Assembly: GCF_902168175.1 (NCBI RefSeq) | Contig: NZ_CABHOU010000092.1 | Coordinates: 62,001-126,000, forward strand | DNA from: an uncultured Chitinophaga sp. | GTDB lineage: Bacteria; Bacteroidota; Bacteroidia; Chitinophagales; Chitinophagaceae | Reading direction: 5' to 3' | Length of the DNA stretch: 64,000 nucleotides | Shown here: in pieces, positions 24,926 to 33,887 of the stretch | Layout: each line of letters starts with the position of its first letter | Position numbering within the stretch: the stretch's first letter is position 1 | Notes under the pieces: generated by a model | What the model saw: only the letters and a program-made list of their open reading frames with translations | What the model was told of the DNA's origin: nothing | Databases searched by the model: none | Made by a program: the position numbers and the translations under genes

Positions 24926-25534
24926 TTACTTCGATATACCTTTAATAAAAATCTCCGCGAGTTTTTTCTGTTTGGAGATGATCATGTCAAACTCTTCCTG
25001 CGTTGGTTCACCCAGGTGGGGAATACCCTCCAATACCGAAAACCTCAGGCCGATCAATGCCTGGTTATAAAGTTCAGCCGCCTGCACTACATCCTCCACT
25101 TCAAAATCGCCATCTTGCACACCCTTTTCAATCATCTTAGCAATTAAAGCCGTTTCCTTTTTCTTTACTTCCATCATCGCCTCAGCTATCTGTGCAGGCG
25201 GTCCGTCCTTTAATATTTTGAATAACTCCAGGCGACAGAATTTCTTGATAAAGTCGTGCCTGTGTTTAATTATATTTCTTAACGCTTCCGCACCTGAAGT
25301 CATGTTTTCCACCGCTTCCTCGATACCCTTAAAGTAGAACTCGCCTACCTTCGCCAGTACCGCATTGTGCAATCCGTTTTTATCCGGGAAATAGTAATAT
25401 AAAGACGCCTTGGAGCAATGCAGATCGTCGGCGATCTCATTCATCGTGGTTTTGGCCGCGCTGAACTGAGAGAATCTCTTGAGTGCTGCCTCAAGGATTT
25501 TATCCCTCATCTCGTCTTTGTTTTCTGTATGCAT
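24926..25534 (-). CDS. TetR/AcrR-family transcription regulator (first of a tandem pair)
   Basis: 202 residues. HTH at about 10-55 (AKTTMNEIADDLHCSKASLYYYFPDKNGL), then a helical effector domain. It is the first gene of the efflux operon. A perfect palindrome at 25541-25569, directly before its start codon and across its -7 promoter element, is the obvious operator, so it probably represses its own operon until a pump substrate binds. The Tyr-Tyr-Tyr-Phe in the recognition helix is usual for the family. Confidence 0.92.
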   Translation of the reverse strand: MHTENKDEMRDKILEAALKRFSQFSAAKTTMNEIADDLHCSKASLYYYFPDKNGLHNAVLAKVGEFYFKGIEEAVENMTSGAEALRNIIKHRHDFIKKFCRLELFKILKDGPPAQIAEAMMEVKKKETALIAKMIEKGVQDGDFEVEDVVQAAELYNQALIGLRFSVLEGIPHLGEPTQEEFDMIISKQKKLAEIFIKGISK

Positions 25535-25540
25535 TTAACC

Positions 25541-25572
25541 TTTTGACTTTTTAAGTTACAAAGTCAAAATTA
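25541..25572 (-). promoter_or_regulatory. TetR operator overlapping the efflux-operon promoter
   Basis: TTTTGACTTT (25541-25550), nine bases, AAAGTCAAAA (25560-25569): a perfect 10-bp inverted repeat. The -7 element TAATTTTG on the minus strand (25572-25565) shares five bases with the right arm. A repressor bound here would block RNA polymerase. The start codon is only seven bases from the palindrome. Confidence 0.75.
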
Positions 25573-25673
25573 GAACAAATTCCGGATTTAGTAACACTGG
25601 TTGACTATTTAACGTGTTTTTAACACATCCATGACAAAGGGAGGACAATGGGTTTCCGGGGTTCCTGGGGTAC

Positions 25674-25728
25674 AAAAAGAACTGCGGGCCGCCATGGTAG
25701 CTGTTTTGCTAACATAACGACCCGCAGT
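25674..25728 (-). terminator. terminator of the aminotransferase gene
   Basis: On the minus strand ACTGCGGG and CCCGCAGT (25728-25721 and 25688-25681) pair around a 32-base loop and are followed by TCTTTTTG. The loop is long, so strength is uncertain. Confidence 0.55.
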
Positions 25729-25748
25729 CAGTTATTTTAATTTAAGAC

Positions 25749-27008
25749 TTAGCTCAATTTCTCGAGGGCAGCTTTCAACTTTTCGAGCATTTCAGGAATC
25801 TCCTGTTTCACGCAGGTGCCAACGCTCATGCGGTACCAAGGGGAGGTTTTAGCAGCACCGAAGGCAGAGAACGGAACTACGGCAAGCTTCGCTTCGTTCA
25901 GGATGTAAGAAGTTACATCGCCCTGGCTCTCCAGTTTTTTACCATCCACGGTGGTTTTACCAACGAGGTCGATTTTAAGGGTAAGATAGATGGCAGCTTG
26001 CGGGGCAATTGCCTCTACGTTATGGCCGGCATTTTTCAGTTCGGTGAAGCCAGCGTGAATTTTCACCAGTCTTTCTTCGATTTCTGCTTTGAAATGCTTC
26101 AGGTAAGCGTTTACATTGTCTTTCTGCGCCAGGTACTTAGCTGCAGCTTTCTGCTCGGCCATTGGGCTCCAGGCACCAACGTGGCTGAGGATCGCCTTCA
26201 TTTTACCGATTACATTGGCGGGCCCCAGTGCCCAACCCACGCGTACGCCGGTTGCTGCAAATGATTTACTCATACCGTCGATGAAGATGGTGTAAGGTTT
26301 CATTTCAGGACGCAGGCCAACCGGGTTGTAGTGGTGCGTATCGCCGAAAGTGAGTACCCAGTACATTTGGTCAAACATTACGAACAGTGGTTTTTCGTTC
26401 TCACCGCGCATTTTGTTTTCAGCAATTACCAGGTCGCATATTTCTTCCAGCTGCTGCTTGGCGAACGCGGTACCGGTTGGGTTTTGCGGAGAGCAAAGTG
26501 CCAACAGGGTAGCTCCTTTTAACAGGGGCTTCAGTTCGGCAGCAGTTGGCATAAAATCATTCTCTACACGGGTTTCCAGCACTACATGCTCAGCTTCCAG
26601 GAAGTGGGTGTAGTGATTGTTATTCCAGGATGGAGTAGCGTAAATTACTTTTTCGCCCCTGTCTACCAGTGTGCGGTAGGTAGCGTAAATGATAGGACGG
26701 CCACCGCAGGAAATCACTATTTCGCTGGCGGGATCGTAGCTCAGGCCTTCGCGCTCGGAAATAAATTCGCCTACAGCTTTACGCAATTCGGGAATACCGT
26801 CAGCCGGAGGATAGTTTGTGTAATGCTCTTTGTAAGCGTTCACTATTTCCTGCTCAAATTCCGCTGGGATCGGGAATACCTTGGGATCAAAATCACCGAT
26901 AGTGAAGTTGTAAATCTTCTCGCCCTTGGCCTGCTTTTCCTTTATCTCCCCTGCCAGTTTGATAATTTCAGATCCTATGAGCGTTTCGGCTAAATGCGAT
27001 AGTTTCAT
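25749..27008 (-). CDS. PLP-dependent aminotransferase, class I/II
   Basis: About 419 residues of the fold-type I aspartate aminotransferase family. Visible marks are NYPPADGIPELRKAVGEF, SPQNPTGTAF, the PLP-binding Lys in IDGMSKSFAATGVRVGW, and the Arg in the C-terminal WYRMSVGT that binds the substrate carboxylate. The substrate cannot be read from sequence; aspartate or a related amino acid is likely. The frame is open upstream to 27056, but the promoter at 27054-27061 overlaps that extension, so I start at ATG 27008 (MKLSHLAETL). Monocistronic. Confidence 0.9.
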   Translation of the reverse strand: MKLSHLAETLIGSEIIKLAGEIKEKQAKGEKIYNFTIGDFDPKVFPIPAEFEQEIVNAYKEHYTNYPPADGIPELRKAVGEFISEREGLSYDPASEIVISCGGRPIIYATYRTLVDRGEKVIYATPSWNNNHYTHFLEAEHVVLETRVENDFMPTAAELKPLLKGATLLALCSPQNPTGTAFAKQQLEEICDLVIAENKMRGENEKPLFVMFDQMYWVLTFGDTHHYNPVGLRPEMKPYTIFIDGMSKSFAATGVRVGWALGPANVIGKMKAILSHVGAWSPMAEQKAAAKYLAQKDNVNAYLKHFKAEIEERLVKIHAGFTELKNAGHNVEAIAPQAAIYLTLKIDLVGKTTVDGKKLESQGDVTSYILNEAKLAVVPFSAFGAAKTSPWYRMSVGTCVKQEIPEMLEKLKAALEKLS

Positions 27009-27053
27009 AACCCAAGATGTTTTTGATGGTTTTTTAATTGGTTTTTTGCGCCG

Positions 27054-27061
27054 CAAAAGTA
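27054..27061 (-). promoter_or_regulatory. promoter -7 element of the aminotransferase gene
   Basis: TACTTTTG on the minus strand, 45 bases before ATG 27008. It decides the start codon. Confidence 0.6.
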
Positions 27062-27414
27062 ACCGTTTTATATATACTTTAAAAGAAACCCAGTATTGTT
27101 TTTAATTTATTCAAAAAAATGGCAGAACGAGGAGAAATAATTTAAAAAAAACGCAATTCACTGTAAATTCATCAAGCATTATTCTTTTAATAAATATCTT
27201 GCGCTGTTACTATTGGTTTACGGGTGAGCCAGTGTATTGAATTGTTTATCAGGCTGATGGGCTGCTCTGGTGGACCTTCAGTGATGTGGAGGATTTGAAG
27301 TCCTGCCGAGGCCCGCTTTTAAGTGAGTTGGTGCGGGGACAACTTTATGCAGATGATCCTGGTGTATAGATCTCATTTTCTCCTGTAACGAGAGTGCGCT
27401 TTACGGTTGGGCAA
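27062..27414. other. intergenic region between SNF2 and aminotransferase genes
   Basis: About 350 bases, AT-rich on the right. I see no gene, repeat or RNA structure beyond the promoter and terminator at its edges. Confidence 0.5.
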
Positions 27415-27440
27415 TAAAAAACGGCCCGTTTCCGGGCCGC
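27415..27440 (-). terminator. terminator of the SNF2 gene
   Basis: CGGCCCG and CGGGCCG pair around a four-base loop; on the minus strand the stem is followed by TTTTTTT. It starts eight bases after the stop codon. Confidence 0.85.
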
Positions 27441-27447
27441 GTGTATT

Positions 27448-30400
27448 TTAACTGAAGAGGTAGAGTACATCTTCTTTCGTGAGTTTTTTGATAAAGCCGG
27501 TATCATCCGCGATAATTTCCTTGACCAGCGACTTCTTTCGCTCTTGTAATTCGAGGATCTTCTCTTCCACGGTGTCTTTACAAATCATCCTGTAAGCGAA
27601 AATATTTTTGGTCTGGCCAATACGGTGCGTACGGTCAATGGCCTGTTGTTCTACCGCCGGGTTCCACCATGGGTCCACGATGTATACATAGTCGGCCGCG
27701 GTAAGGTTCAGACCTACACCGCCGGCTTTTAATGAAATCAGGAACACCCTGCATTCCTCGTTGTTCTGGAAATTCTGGATGGCCTTTTCCCTATCCATGG
27801 TAGATGTGCTACCGTCGAAGTATTCATAGGAAATATTATGATGCTTCAGTTTTTCGCGAATTAACCCGAGCATGCCCAGGAATTGGGAGAAGATAAGCAC
27901 TTTGTGGTTGCCGATGTTTTCGGTGATTTCCCTGGTAAGCTCGTGCAGCTTAACGCTATGGTTCGGATATTGCTCCTGCTCATTAAGAATAGCCGGGCTA
28001 TCACAAATCTGCCGCAGTTTCATCAGCCCCTGGAGGATGGTGAGTTGCGAGCGCTCCATACCCTGATCTTCAATAACACCAAGTATTTTCGAGCGATAGG
28101 TATTCCTGTAGGCATCGTAAATATGCCGTTGCTCCGGATCCATTTCACAGAAAATAACGGTTTCGATTTTGTCCGGCAGGTCTTTAGCCACCTGCTCTTT
28201 CGTCCGGCGAAGAATGAAAGGATAAATCAGCTTACGCAAATGTTCTTTCCTTTCTTCATCCTGGAATTTATCGATCGGTGTGGCAAATTCATTCCTGAAA
28301 AAGTCTACGCTTCCCAGCATACCCGGGTTCAGGAAGTTCATTTGCGCGTAAATATCGAAAGTATTGTTCTGCATCGGCGTACCGCTTAACGCAAACCTGT
28401 TACGGGTTTGCAGTAGTTGTGCCGCTTTGGTCACTTTACTTTGCGGGTTTTTAATGGCCTGCGATTCATCCAACACTACGTAATCAAACTCCATCTTCAT
28501 TAACAAAGTAATGTCGCTACGCAGCGTACCGTAAGTAGTAATGATGATATCAAACTTACGCAGCTCTTCGTCGTTACGCAAACGTGCAGGGCCGTGGTGG
28601 ATGTGATGCTTCATTTCCGGGGTAAACTTCCTGATCTCGTTTTCCCAGTTATAAATAAGCGTGGTTGGACAAACTACCAGCGCCAGGCATTGACCGTTCT
28701 TATTTTTATAGTGCTGTATGAACGTTAGCGCCTGTACGGTTTTACCAAGACCCATATCGTCGGCCAATATACCGCCCCACTTCACTTCGTCGAGGTAGTT
28801 CAACCACTGGAAGCCGCTTTCCTGGTAAGGGCGCAGGTTCGCGAATACGTTTTCCGGGAGCGCAATATTTCTGATTTCGTCGAACTGCAGTAGCTTTTTA
28901 CGCTTCTCGTCCAGCTCCGATAATATGGCCTCATCATCAATAAACTCATATAGTTCATCGATTACGGAGAAGTTGTATTTCGAGAGTTTAAGTCCCTTAT
29001 CTTTCTCTTCACCAATCTTAAACAGCAGCGAGTATTTCTTCAGCCACTCCTCCGGCAACAGGCCCAGCGTACCATCTGCCAACTGAACATAGTTCTGCTT
29101 GTTGGCCAGGGCGCGCTTGATATCCTTGATACTTACGCGCTGGTCGCCATACACCACCTCTACCTGTGCGTCGAACCAGTCGATGCCGGAACTGATTTGC
29201 AGGTTGGTTACCGGTTTAGCCGGATTGAAGCGGAAGTTGCGCAGCGTCTCGAAGCCGAATACGCGAACATCCATTTCCTTCAGCGCATCAAAAAACAGGA
29301 AGAACCAGTTGTTCTTCAGTGCTTCTTTCGCTCTTAGGAAAAAGTAATTATAGTTAGTGTTGATGGCAAAGTTGGTGTGCAGCAGGCGGATCTTGTTCAC
29401 AAAATCAGCTTCTGTCTCTTTGTTCCGGTGAATGATCAATACCTTATTCCCTTCCTGTACCGTAATCTTCGTTTCTTCATTCCATTCTACATCGTGGCCA
29501 TGATAGGCAAATGCAGGTTGAATGATGAAAGTTTCACCCACTTCTTTTAGGTACACGCGGCAATCCGGTGCTATATCATCCACTTCGGCAAGCAGACCAT
29601 TATCGAACTGGATATCGTAATTTTTGCTCAATGGCAATAGGTAATCGCGAAGATAGCCGGGCCATTCTTCATTAACGATGCGCAATACGCCGTGTTGCTG
29701 GTATTGTTCCACCTGTAGTGCATCCAGCGGCTGGCGGAACAGGTAAATGGTATCTTTATAAAGGAAGATGAGCGGGCTGGCCCACTGGTTGTCCGCTACA
29801 TTCACCATATCGCCGTCTATATCCACCCAGCAGGAAATTTCTACGTGGCTGGCAGTCGTTTTGGTTTGAAAATGCAGGCCAAGGTGACTGTCGGCGATCT
29901 TCAACGTCTGCAGGTTCTTGGTTTTAAACGGCTGCCCATCACGGAGCAAAAACGCGCGACCATGCTCTTCGAGCAGCGGGAACAGTTTAAGCAGCTTGGG
30001 GTGCAGGTACTCCAAAATCAGTTCCTTCGTTTCTCCGGGCAGTTCATCCGCATTTTCGTGCATAATGTTTTCCCAGATACCGGCGAAAGGAGAGTTCTTG
30101 TTCAAAAACTTCCCAATTTCCGTTTGCTGTATCTTCCGCACAGGCACGATCAGCTCCCGGTCTTTTTCTTTAAACTGATAGAAATCAATGTATTTGGTGA
30201 GGTCCAGCTTACTGATCAGCGACACAAACTCGGTGGCTTCATCATTGGCTTCGCCACTAATCAAATCTGCTTTGAAGTAAGGATACAAAGGTTCGTTCCC
30301 ATTCATCACCACTCCTAAACGGCGTGTAACCGACAGGGTTTCTTCAGCCGGCGTATCGTTACTTGTATTATTATTACTGGAAGAACTGGCAGGAATGGGC

Positions 30401-31206
30401 GCCTCCACCTTTTTAATGCTGGGGTCCAGCACTCGAAGGAAGGGCTTTCCATTCATATAAGAAAAGGAAAATTTGCCTTCCAGGTTGTCCGACAGCGAGT
30501 AGCCGTAAAGTGACAGTAGCTTATTTTTTTCCTTATCCCAGTTACGTAATGTATCGAAGTAGAAAGGTCCGTGCGCCTGCAGCAGTTGCAGGAACAGGGC
30601 CGTTTTGTGCTCACAAACGGGATGTTCCGATTCGCTGCAGGAGCAGTGCGTGTCGAAGTTCCGTTCTTCATTACGTTGTAAAATGAGCGGATAAACCTTG
30701 CCTTCGACCTTCATCTCTGCTTCCACCTTTTCGTCCTTGGCCGATTTAATTACCGCCTGGGTTTTACGTAAGATGTTTTCGGCCTTCTCGTAAATTTCGG
30801 GAGAGGCCAGCAGCCGGAGGGTCTTCAGCTCTATCGACTTCATTTTCACCAGCGTGTGTTGCTGGTCGTATTGTGTTTCGAATGACTCAAAATGGTTTTT
30901 ATCCAGCATTTCCTGTAGCTGGAAGAGGGCCGCCGCCTCGTGGCGGCAAATATCCCCGAGATTGTACGGGCACTGGCAGCGGATGTTCATCACCGCTGTT
31001 TCGTGGTATTTGTGGATGGAAACCTTGTAGTAATTGGCGTGCGTATCGCTCTTCACCCTAAACGTGGCCGATTTAAGTACCGGGTCTGCATCAAGCAGTT
31101 CCACGCCTCCGGTTGAGTATATACGTTTCCCCCTGCGGATCACCTCATCGGTCCCGTTATTATACACATATTTGAGCAGGTGGGGTAATGACATGCTTGA
31201 ATGCAT
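27448..31206 (-). CDS. SNF2-family DNA-dependent ATPase with two SWIM zinc motifs
   Basis: 1252 residues. The N-terminus has two SWIM-type zinc motifs, CxC-x7-CxH at 77-89 (CQC..CRH) and at 188-200 (CSC..CEH). A long middle region (about 210-770) of mixed fold follows, then the SNF2 ATPase: Walker A DDMGLGKT (about 815), DESQ box (about 912), LSGTPMQNN, and the helicase C-terminal lobe with GGVGLNLTAADYV and HRIGQTKNIFAYR. Such proteins move along DNA and remodel protein-DNA complexes; SWIM domains bind DNA or protein. Monocistronic with its own terminator. The role in bacteria (repair or transcription recycling, as for RapA) is inference. Confidence 0.95.
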   Translation of the reverse strand: MHSSMSLPHLLKYVYNNGTDEVIRRGKRIYSTGGVELLDADPVLKSATFRVKSDTHANYYKVSIHKYHETAVMNIRCQCPYNLGDICRHEAAALFQLQEMLDKNHFESFETQYDQQHTLVKMKSIELKTLRLLASPEIYEKAENILRKTQAVIKSAKDEKVEAEMKVEGKVYPLILQRNEERNFDTHCSCSESEHPVCEHKTALFLQLLQAHGPFYFDTLRNWDKEKNKLLSLYGYSLSDNLEGKFSFSYMNGKPFLRVLDPSIKKVEAPIPASSSSNNNTSNDTPAEETLSVTRRLGVVMNGNEPLYPYFKADLISGEANDEATEFVSLISKLDLTKYIDFYQFKEKDRELIVPVRKIQQTEIGKFLNKNSPFAGIWENIMHENADELPGETKELILEYLHPKLLKLFPLLEEHGRAFLLRDGQPFKTKNLQTLKIADSHLGLHFQTKTTASHVEISCWVDIDGDMVNVADNQWASPLIFLYKDTIYLFRQPLDALQVEQYQQHGVLRIVNEEWPGYLRDYLLPLSKNYDIQFDNGLLAEVDDIAPDCRVYLKEVGETFIIQPAFAYHGHDVEWNEETKITVQEGNKVLIIHRNKETEADFVNKIRLLHTNFAINTNYNYFFLRAKEALKNNWFFLFFDALKEMDVRVFGFETLRNFRFNPAKPVTNLQISSGIDWFDAQVEVVYGDQRVSIKDIKRALANKQNYVQLADGTLGLLPEEWLKKYSLLFKIGEEKDKGLKLSKYNFSVIDELYEFIDDEAILSELDEKRKKLLQFDEIRNIALPENVFANLRPYQESGFQWLNYLDEVKWGGILADDMGLGKTVQALTFIQHYKNKNGQCLALVVCPTTLIYNWENEIRKFTPEMKHHIHHGPARLRNDEELRKFDIIITTYGTLRSDITLLMKMEFDYVVLDESQAIKNPQSKVTKAAQLLQTRNRFALSGTPMQNNTFDIYAQMNFLNPGMLGSVDFFRNEFATPIDKFQDEERKEHLRKLIYPFILRRTKEQVAKDLPDKIETVIFCEMDPEQRHIYDAYRNTYRSKILGVIEDQGMERSQLTILQGLMKLRQICDSPAILNEQEQYPNHSVKLHELTREITENIGNHKVLIFSQFLGMLGLIREKLKHHNISYEYFDGSTSTMDREKAIQNFQNNEECRVFLISLKAGGVGLNLTAADYVYIVDPWWNPAVEQQAIDRTHRIGQTKNIFAYRMICKDTVEEKILELQERKKSLVKEIIADDTGFIKKLTKEDVLYLFS

Positions 31207-31278
31207 TGCCTGCTTTTGTTATAAGCCGCGGGTTTTATGTTCCGGATTGTTTTAGACGGCTCATGAAAAGGCAATCCA

Positions 31279-31286
31279 CAAAAGTA
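31279..31286 (-). promoter_or_regulatory. promoter -7 element of the SNF2 gene
   Basis: TACTTTTG on the minus strand, about 70 bases before the start codon. No -33 match. Confidence 0.5.
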
Positions 31287-31308
31287 AGCCAAAAAAATCT
31301 AAATTCTG

Positions 31309-32031
31309 TTATCCAACTACCAGTTCCCCGTTTTTCAGGACAGGCAGTACGTTTGCGCCGTCAGGTGTCAGGCAGTAGCGGATGTCATCTTCAAGGCCGA
31401 AGCGGGAAAGTCGCTTAAAGTGGGTAGCGCCCTTCATCGATTCAAACAAATCGTGCTTAGAGGCTTCGTAAAGTGTTTCAGCCGCGATGGCCGAATCGCA
31501 GTTTATGTCGAAATGTTCCTTAATACGGCTCACTACAGCCCCTGCGAACAGCGTATCTTCCAGGTTTACCCTGTCTTTCCAGGCAGCGCAACCCAATATT
31601 ACGTTTTGCTGCTGGCCAACGAGGTAGTCACATACGGCCGTAATGTTAGGGAACGATCCGGTTACGATCTGGATCGCATCTTTGGCCATGTGCAGCAGTT
31701 TGGTGCCATTGGTGGTAGTAAGTACCATCACCTTACCTTCAATAAAGTCGCGGGAGTATTCAAAGGGGGAGTTGCCGTGTTTAAGTCCCTCAGCTATTTT
31801 GCCATCGCGTTCGCCGGCAGTAATAGCTTCCAGTTGTTTGCCGATGCTTACGCATTCTTCTACGCTGGCCACCGGTATAATTTTGGAGGCCCCGTTATAA
31901 AGGGCCGTGCAAATGGTAGAGGTGGCGCGCAATACATCTATAATCACCACTATGCTGCTTTTCACATCATATAAATGGAGCAGGGCGGGCGACAGGCATA
32001 CTTCCAGCCTGGGCTTAGTAACTTCAGTCAT
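31309..32031 (-). CDS. comB: 2-phosphosulfolactate phosphatase (ComB family)
   Basis: About 240 residues. The family blocks SIVVIIDVLRATSTICTAL, VLTTTNGTKLL, NVILGCAAW and NLEDTLFAGAV are all present. ComB removes phosphate from 2-phosphosulfolactate, a step in coenzyme M synthesis in archaea. Many bacteria without coenzyme M carry homologues, and in Bacteroidota a link to sulfonate or sulfonolipid metabolism has seemed plausible but is not shown here. ATG 32031 is chosen because a longer start at 32067 would overlap the upstream gene by 22 bases. Cotranscribed with the SRPBCC gene. Confidence 0.85.
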   Translation of the reverse strand: MTEVTKPRLEVCLSPALLHLYDVKSSIVVIIDVLRATSTICTALYNGASKIIPVASVEECVSIGKQLEAITAGERDGKIAEGLKHGNSPFEYSRDFIEGKVMVLTTTNGTKLLHMAKDAIQIVTGSFPNITAVCDYLVGQQQNVILGCAAWKDRVNLEDTLFAGAVVSRIKEHFDINCDSAIAAETLYEASKHDLFESMKGATHFKRLSRFGLEDDIRYCLTPDGANVLPVLKNGELVVG

Positions 32032-32045
32032 TCTCGAATATCGTT

Positions 32046-32519
32046 TTAGGTAAGGACCACCCTCCACTTTTCAGTTTCTGCAAAGTCTTTGATGACCTCG
32101 TTGCGCCTTTCCAACAGGCGCGTCATGTATTTATTCAGGTATATCTTCTCAAACACCTTCCCTAACTTACCATACGGAGTGCCGAACTCCATTATGTCAA
32201 TCATCACGGTACCATTTTCAATTTCTTTAAAATGATGTTCGTGTTTCATGAAAGTGAAATCGCCTTCTAGCATTTCATCTATAAAGAGGCCAGGCTTTTG
32301 CATGGCGGTAATATGCACCTTCAGTTGCCGCACCTTGTTCAGATGTTTGGCTCGCCAGGTAACAGTTTCGCCATTTTCAATGAGGCCGTTGGTACGGCCG
32401 GCAACGGCTTCTTCGTTGGTATGTTCCATGCTGCGTTTGTGCAGGGTAATGCTCCGGCTAAGGTCAAAGACCCGCTGCAACGGCGCATGGATAACGGTTG
32501 TTAGGTGAATAACAGGCAT
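32046..32519 (-). CDS. SRPBCC-family (START-like) protein
   Basis: 157 residues in the pattern of the polyketide cyclase/START-like fold: VIHLTTVIHAPLQRVFDLSRSITLH at the N-terminus, WRAKHLNKVRQLKVHITAMQKPGLFIDEMLEGDFTFMKHEHHFKE in the middle and a long C-terminal helix (YLNKYMTRLLERRNEVIKDFA). Such proteins form a hydrophobic pocket and bind lipids or aromatic ligands. It lies 14 bases upstream of comB on the same strand. Ligand unknown. Confidence 0.8.
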   Translation of the reverse strand: MPVIHLTTVIHAPLQRVFDLSRSITLHKRSMEHTNEEAVAGRTNGLIENGETVTWRAKHLNKVRQLKVHITAMQKPGLFIDEMLEGDFTFMKHEHHFKEIENGTVMIDIMEFGTPYGKLGKVFEKIYLNKYMTRLLERRNEVIKDFAETEKWRVVLT

Positions 32520-32616
32520 AGCGTAATGTTTACAGGTTTTCCAGTGAAAAATAAAAAAGACGCTAGTCCTAAGGTTTTGTCTTTAGGATGATGGTTAAAA
32601 TTTTTGTTTTTCACTA

Positions 32617-33705
32617 TTAGTTAAGGAAAGGCGCTTTTACCACCTTTGCCTTTAATAATTTATCTCTAACGGCAATATAGATTTCTGTATCAAGAACGGC
32701 AAAAGGCGTTTTTACGTATCCCAGGCCTATGGCTTTTTGCAATGAGGGCGACTGAGTTCCGGACGTTACGCGACCAATGGTTTCGCCTTCTGCGGTCTTA
32801 ATTTCGTAGTCGTGGCGCGGAATACCCCTGTCAATCATTTCAAAACCCACCAGTTTTTGCTGTACACCTTCTGCCTTTTGTTTTTCGAAAGTGGCGCGGT
32901 TGGTAAAATCTTTGGTGAATTTGGTGATCCAGCCCAAACCAGCTTCCAATGGAGAGGTACGATCATCGATATCGTTGCCGTACAGGCAGAAACCCATTTC
33001 CAGGCGAAGGGTATCGCGGGCGGCGAGGCCAATTGGCTTCAGGCCTTTGGGGCCACCTACTTCGAACAGCGCATCCCAGATCTTATCGGCTGCACCATCT
33101 TTATCTTCAAAATATATTTCAATACCTCCGGCACCAGTGTAGCCTGTAGCACTGATAATCACATTCTCCACGCCGGCAAACGTGCCCTTGGCGAAGGTGT
33201 AGTACTTCATATTCACCAGATCAACCTCTGTAAGTGATTGCAGCATACTGCTAACGCTGGGACCCTGGATGGCAAGCAGGCAGGTTTTATCGGAAATATC
33301 GTGCATTTCCACGCCTTTTGTGTTGAATTTGCTTATCCAGTTCCAATCTTTTTCAATGTTGGAAGCATTAACCACCAGCATATAGACTTTATTTTCCTCA
33401 ATGCAATATACCAGTAAATCGTCTACCAGGCCACCGTCTTCGTTAGGCAACGAGCTGTATTGCGCTTTACCGGCAGTGAGTTTGGACGCATCGTTGGTGG
33501 TTACGCGCTGGATCAGGTCCAGGGCGTTTTCGCCTTTCAGGATAAATTCGCCCATGTGGCTTACATCGAACACTCCCGCATTACGGCGCACGGCCAGGTG
33601 CTCCTCATTAATACCGGAATAGGAAATAGGCATGTTGTAACCAGCAAAAGGGGCCATCTTTGCACCCAGGGCAATGTGTTTTTCCGTAAAAGGTGTGTTC
33701 TTCAT
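32617..33705 (-). CDS. gcvT: glycine cleavage system T protein (aminomethyltransferase)
   Basis: 362 residues from ATG 33705 (MKNTPFTEKHIALGAKMAPFAGYNMPI), the family length; a longer frame reaches 33771 but the extra residues do not fit. GcvT blocks include VFDVSHMGEF, TTNDASKL, the folate-site Asp region, GYTGAGGIEIYFE and the C-terminal RVTSGTQSPSLQKAIGLGYV. It transfers the aminomethyl group carried by the H protein to tetrahydrofolate and releases ammonia. gcvH and gcvP are not in the window. A weak stem with T run (32556-32584) may terminate it. Confidence 0.96.
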   Translation of the reverse strand: MKNTPFTEKHIALGAKMAPFAGYNMPISYSGINEEHLAVRRNAGVFDVSHMGEFILKGENALDLIQRVTTNDASKLTAGKAQYSSLPNEDGGLVDDLLVYCIEENKVYMLVVNASNIEKDWNWISKFNTKGVEMHDISDKTCLLAIQGPSVSSMLQSLTEVDLVNMKYYTFAKGTFAGVENVIISATGYTGAGGIEIYFEDKDGAADKIWDALFEVGGPKGLKPIGLAARDTLRLEMGFCLYGNDIDDRTSPLEAGLGWITKFTKDFTNRATFEKQKAEGVQQKLVGFEMIDRGIPRHDYEIKTAEGETIGRVTSGTQSPSLQKAIGLGYVKTPFAVLDTEIYIAVRDKLLKAKVVKAPFLN

Positions 33706-33852
33706 GATTTTCAATAGTTTAATACAAGGTCCGGAATACAGCAGGTTGGTTTTAAATAGATATTCCGGCATTTCAAGCCCGGCAAAAATAGTTATTCAGG
33801 GTGAAATTGGTGCAATAATTGCGTTTATGCACCACATTCGCCCGCCGCGCGC

Positions 33853-33860
33853 TAATTTTG
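33853..33860 (+). promoter_or_regulatory. promoter -7 element of the M28 peptidase operon
   Basis: TAATTTTG, 27 bases before the GTG start at 33888. The -33 position has no clear TTTG. Confidence 0.5.
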
Positions 33861-33887
33861 CGGCGTAAATAGTTAAAAATCACGCTT

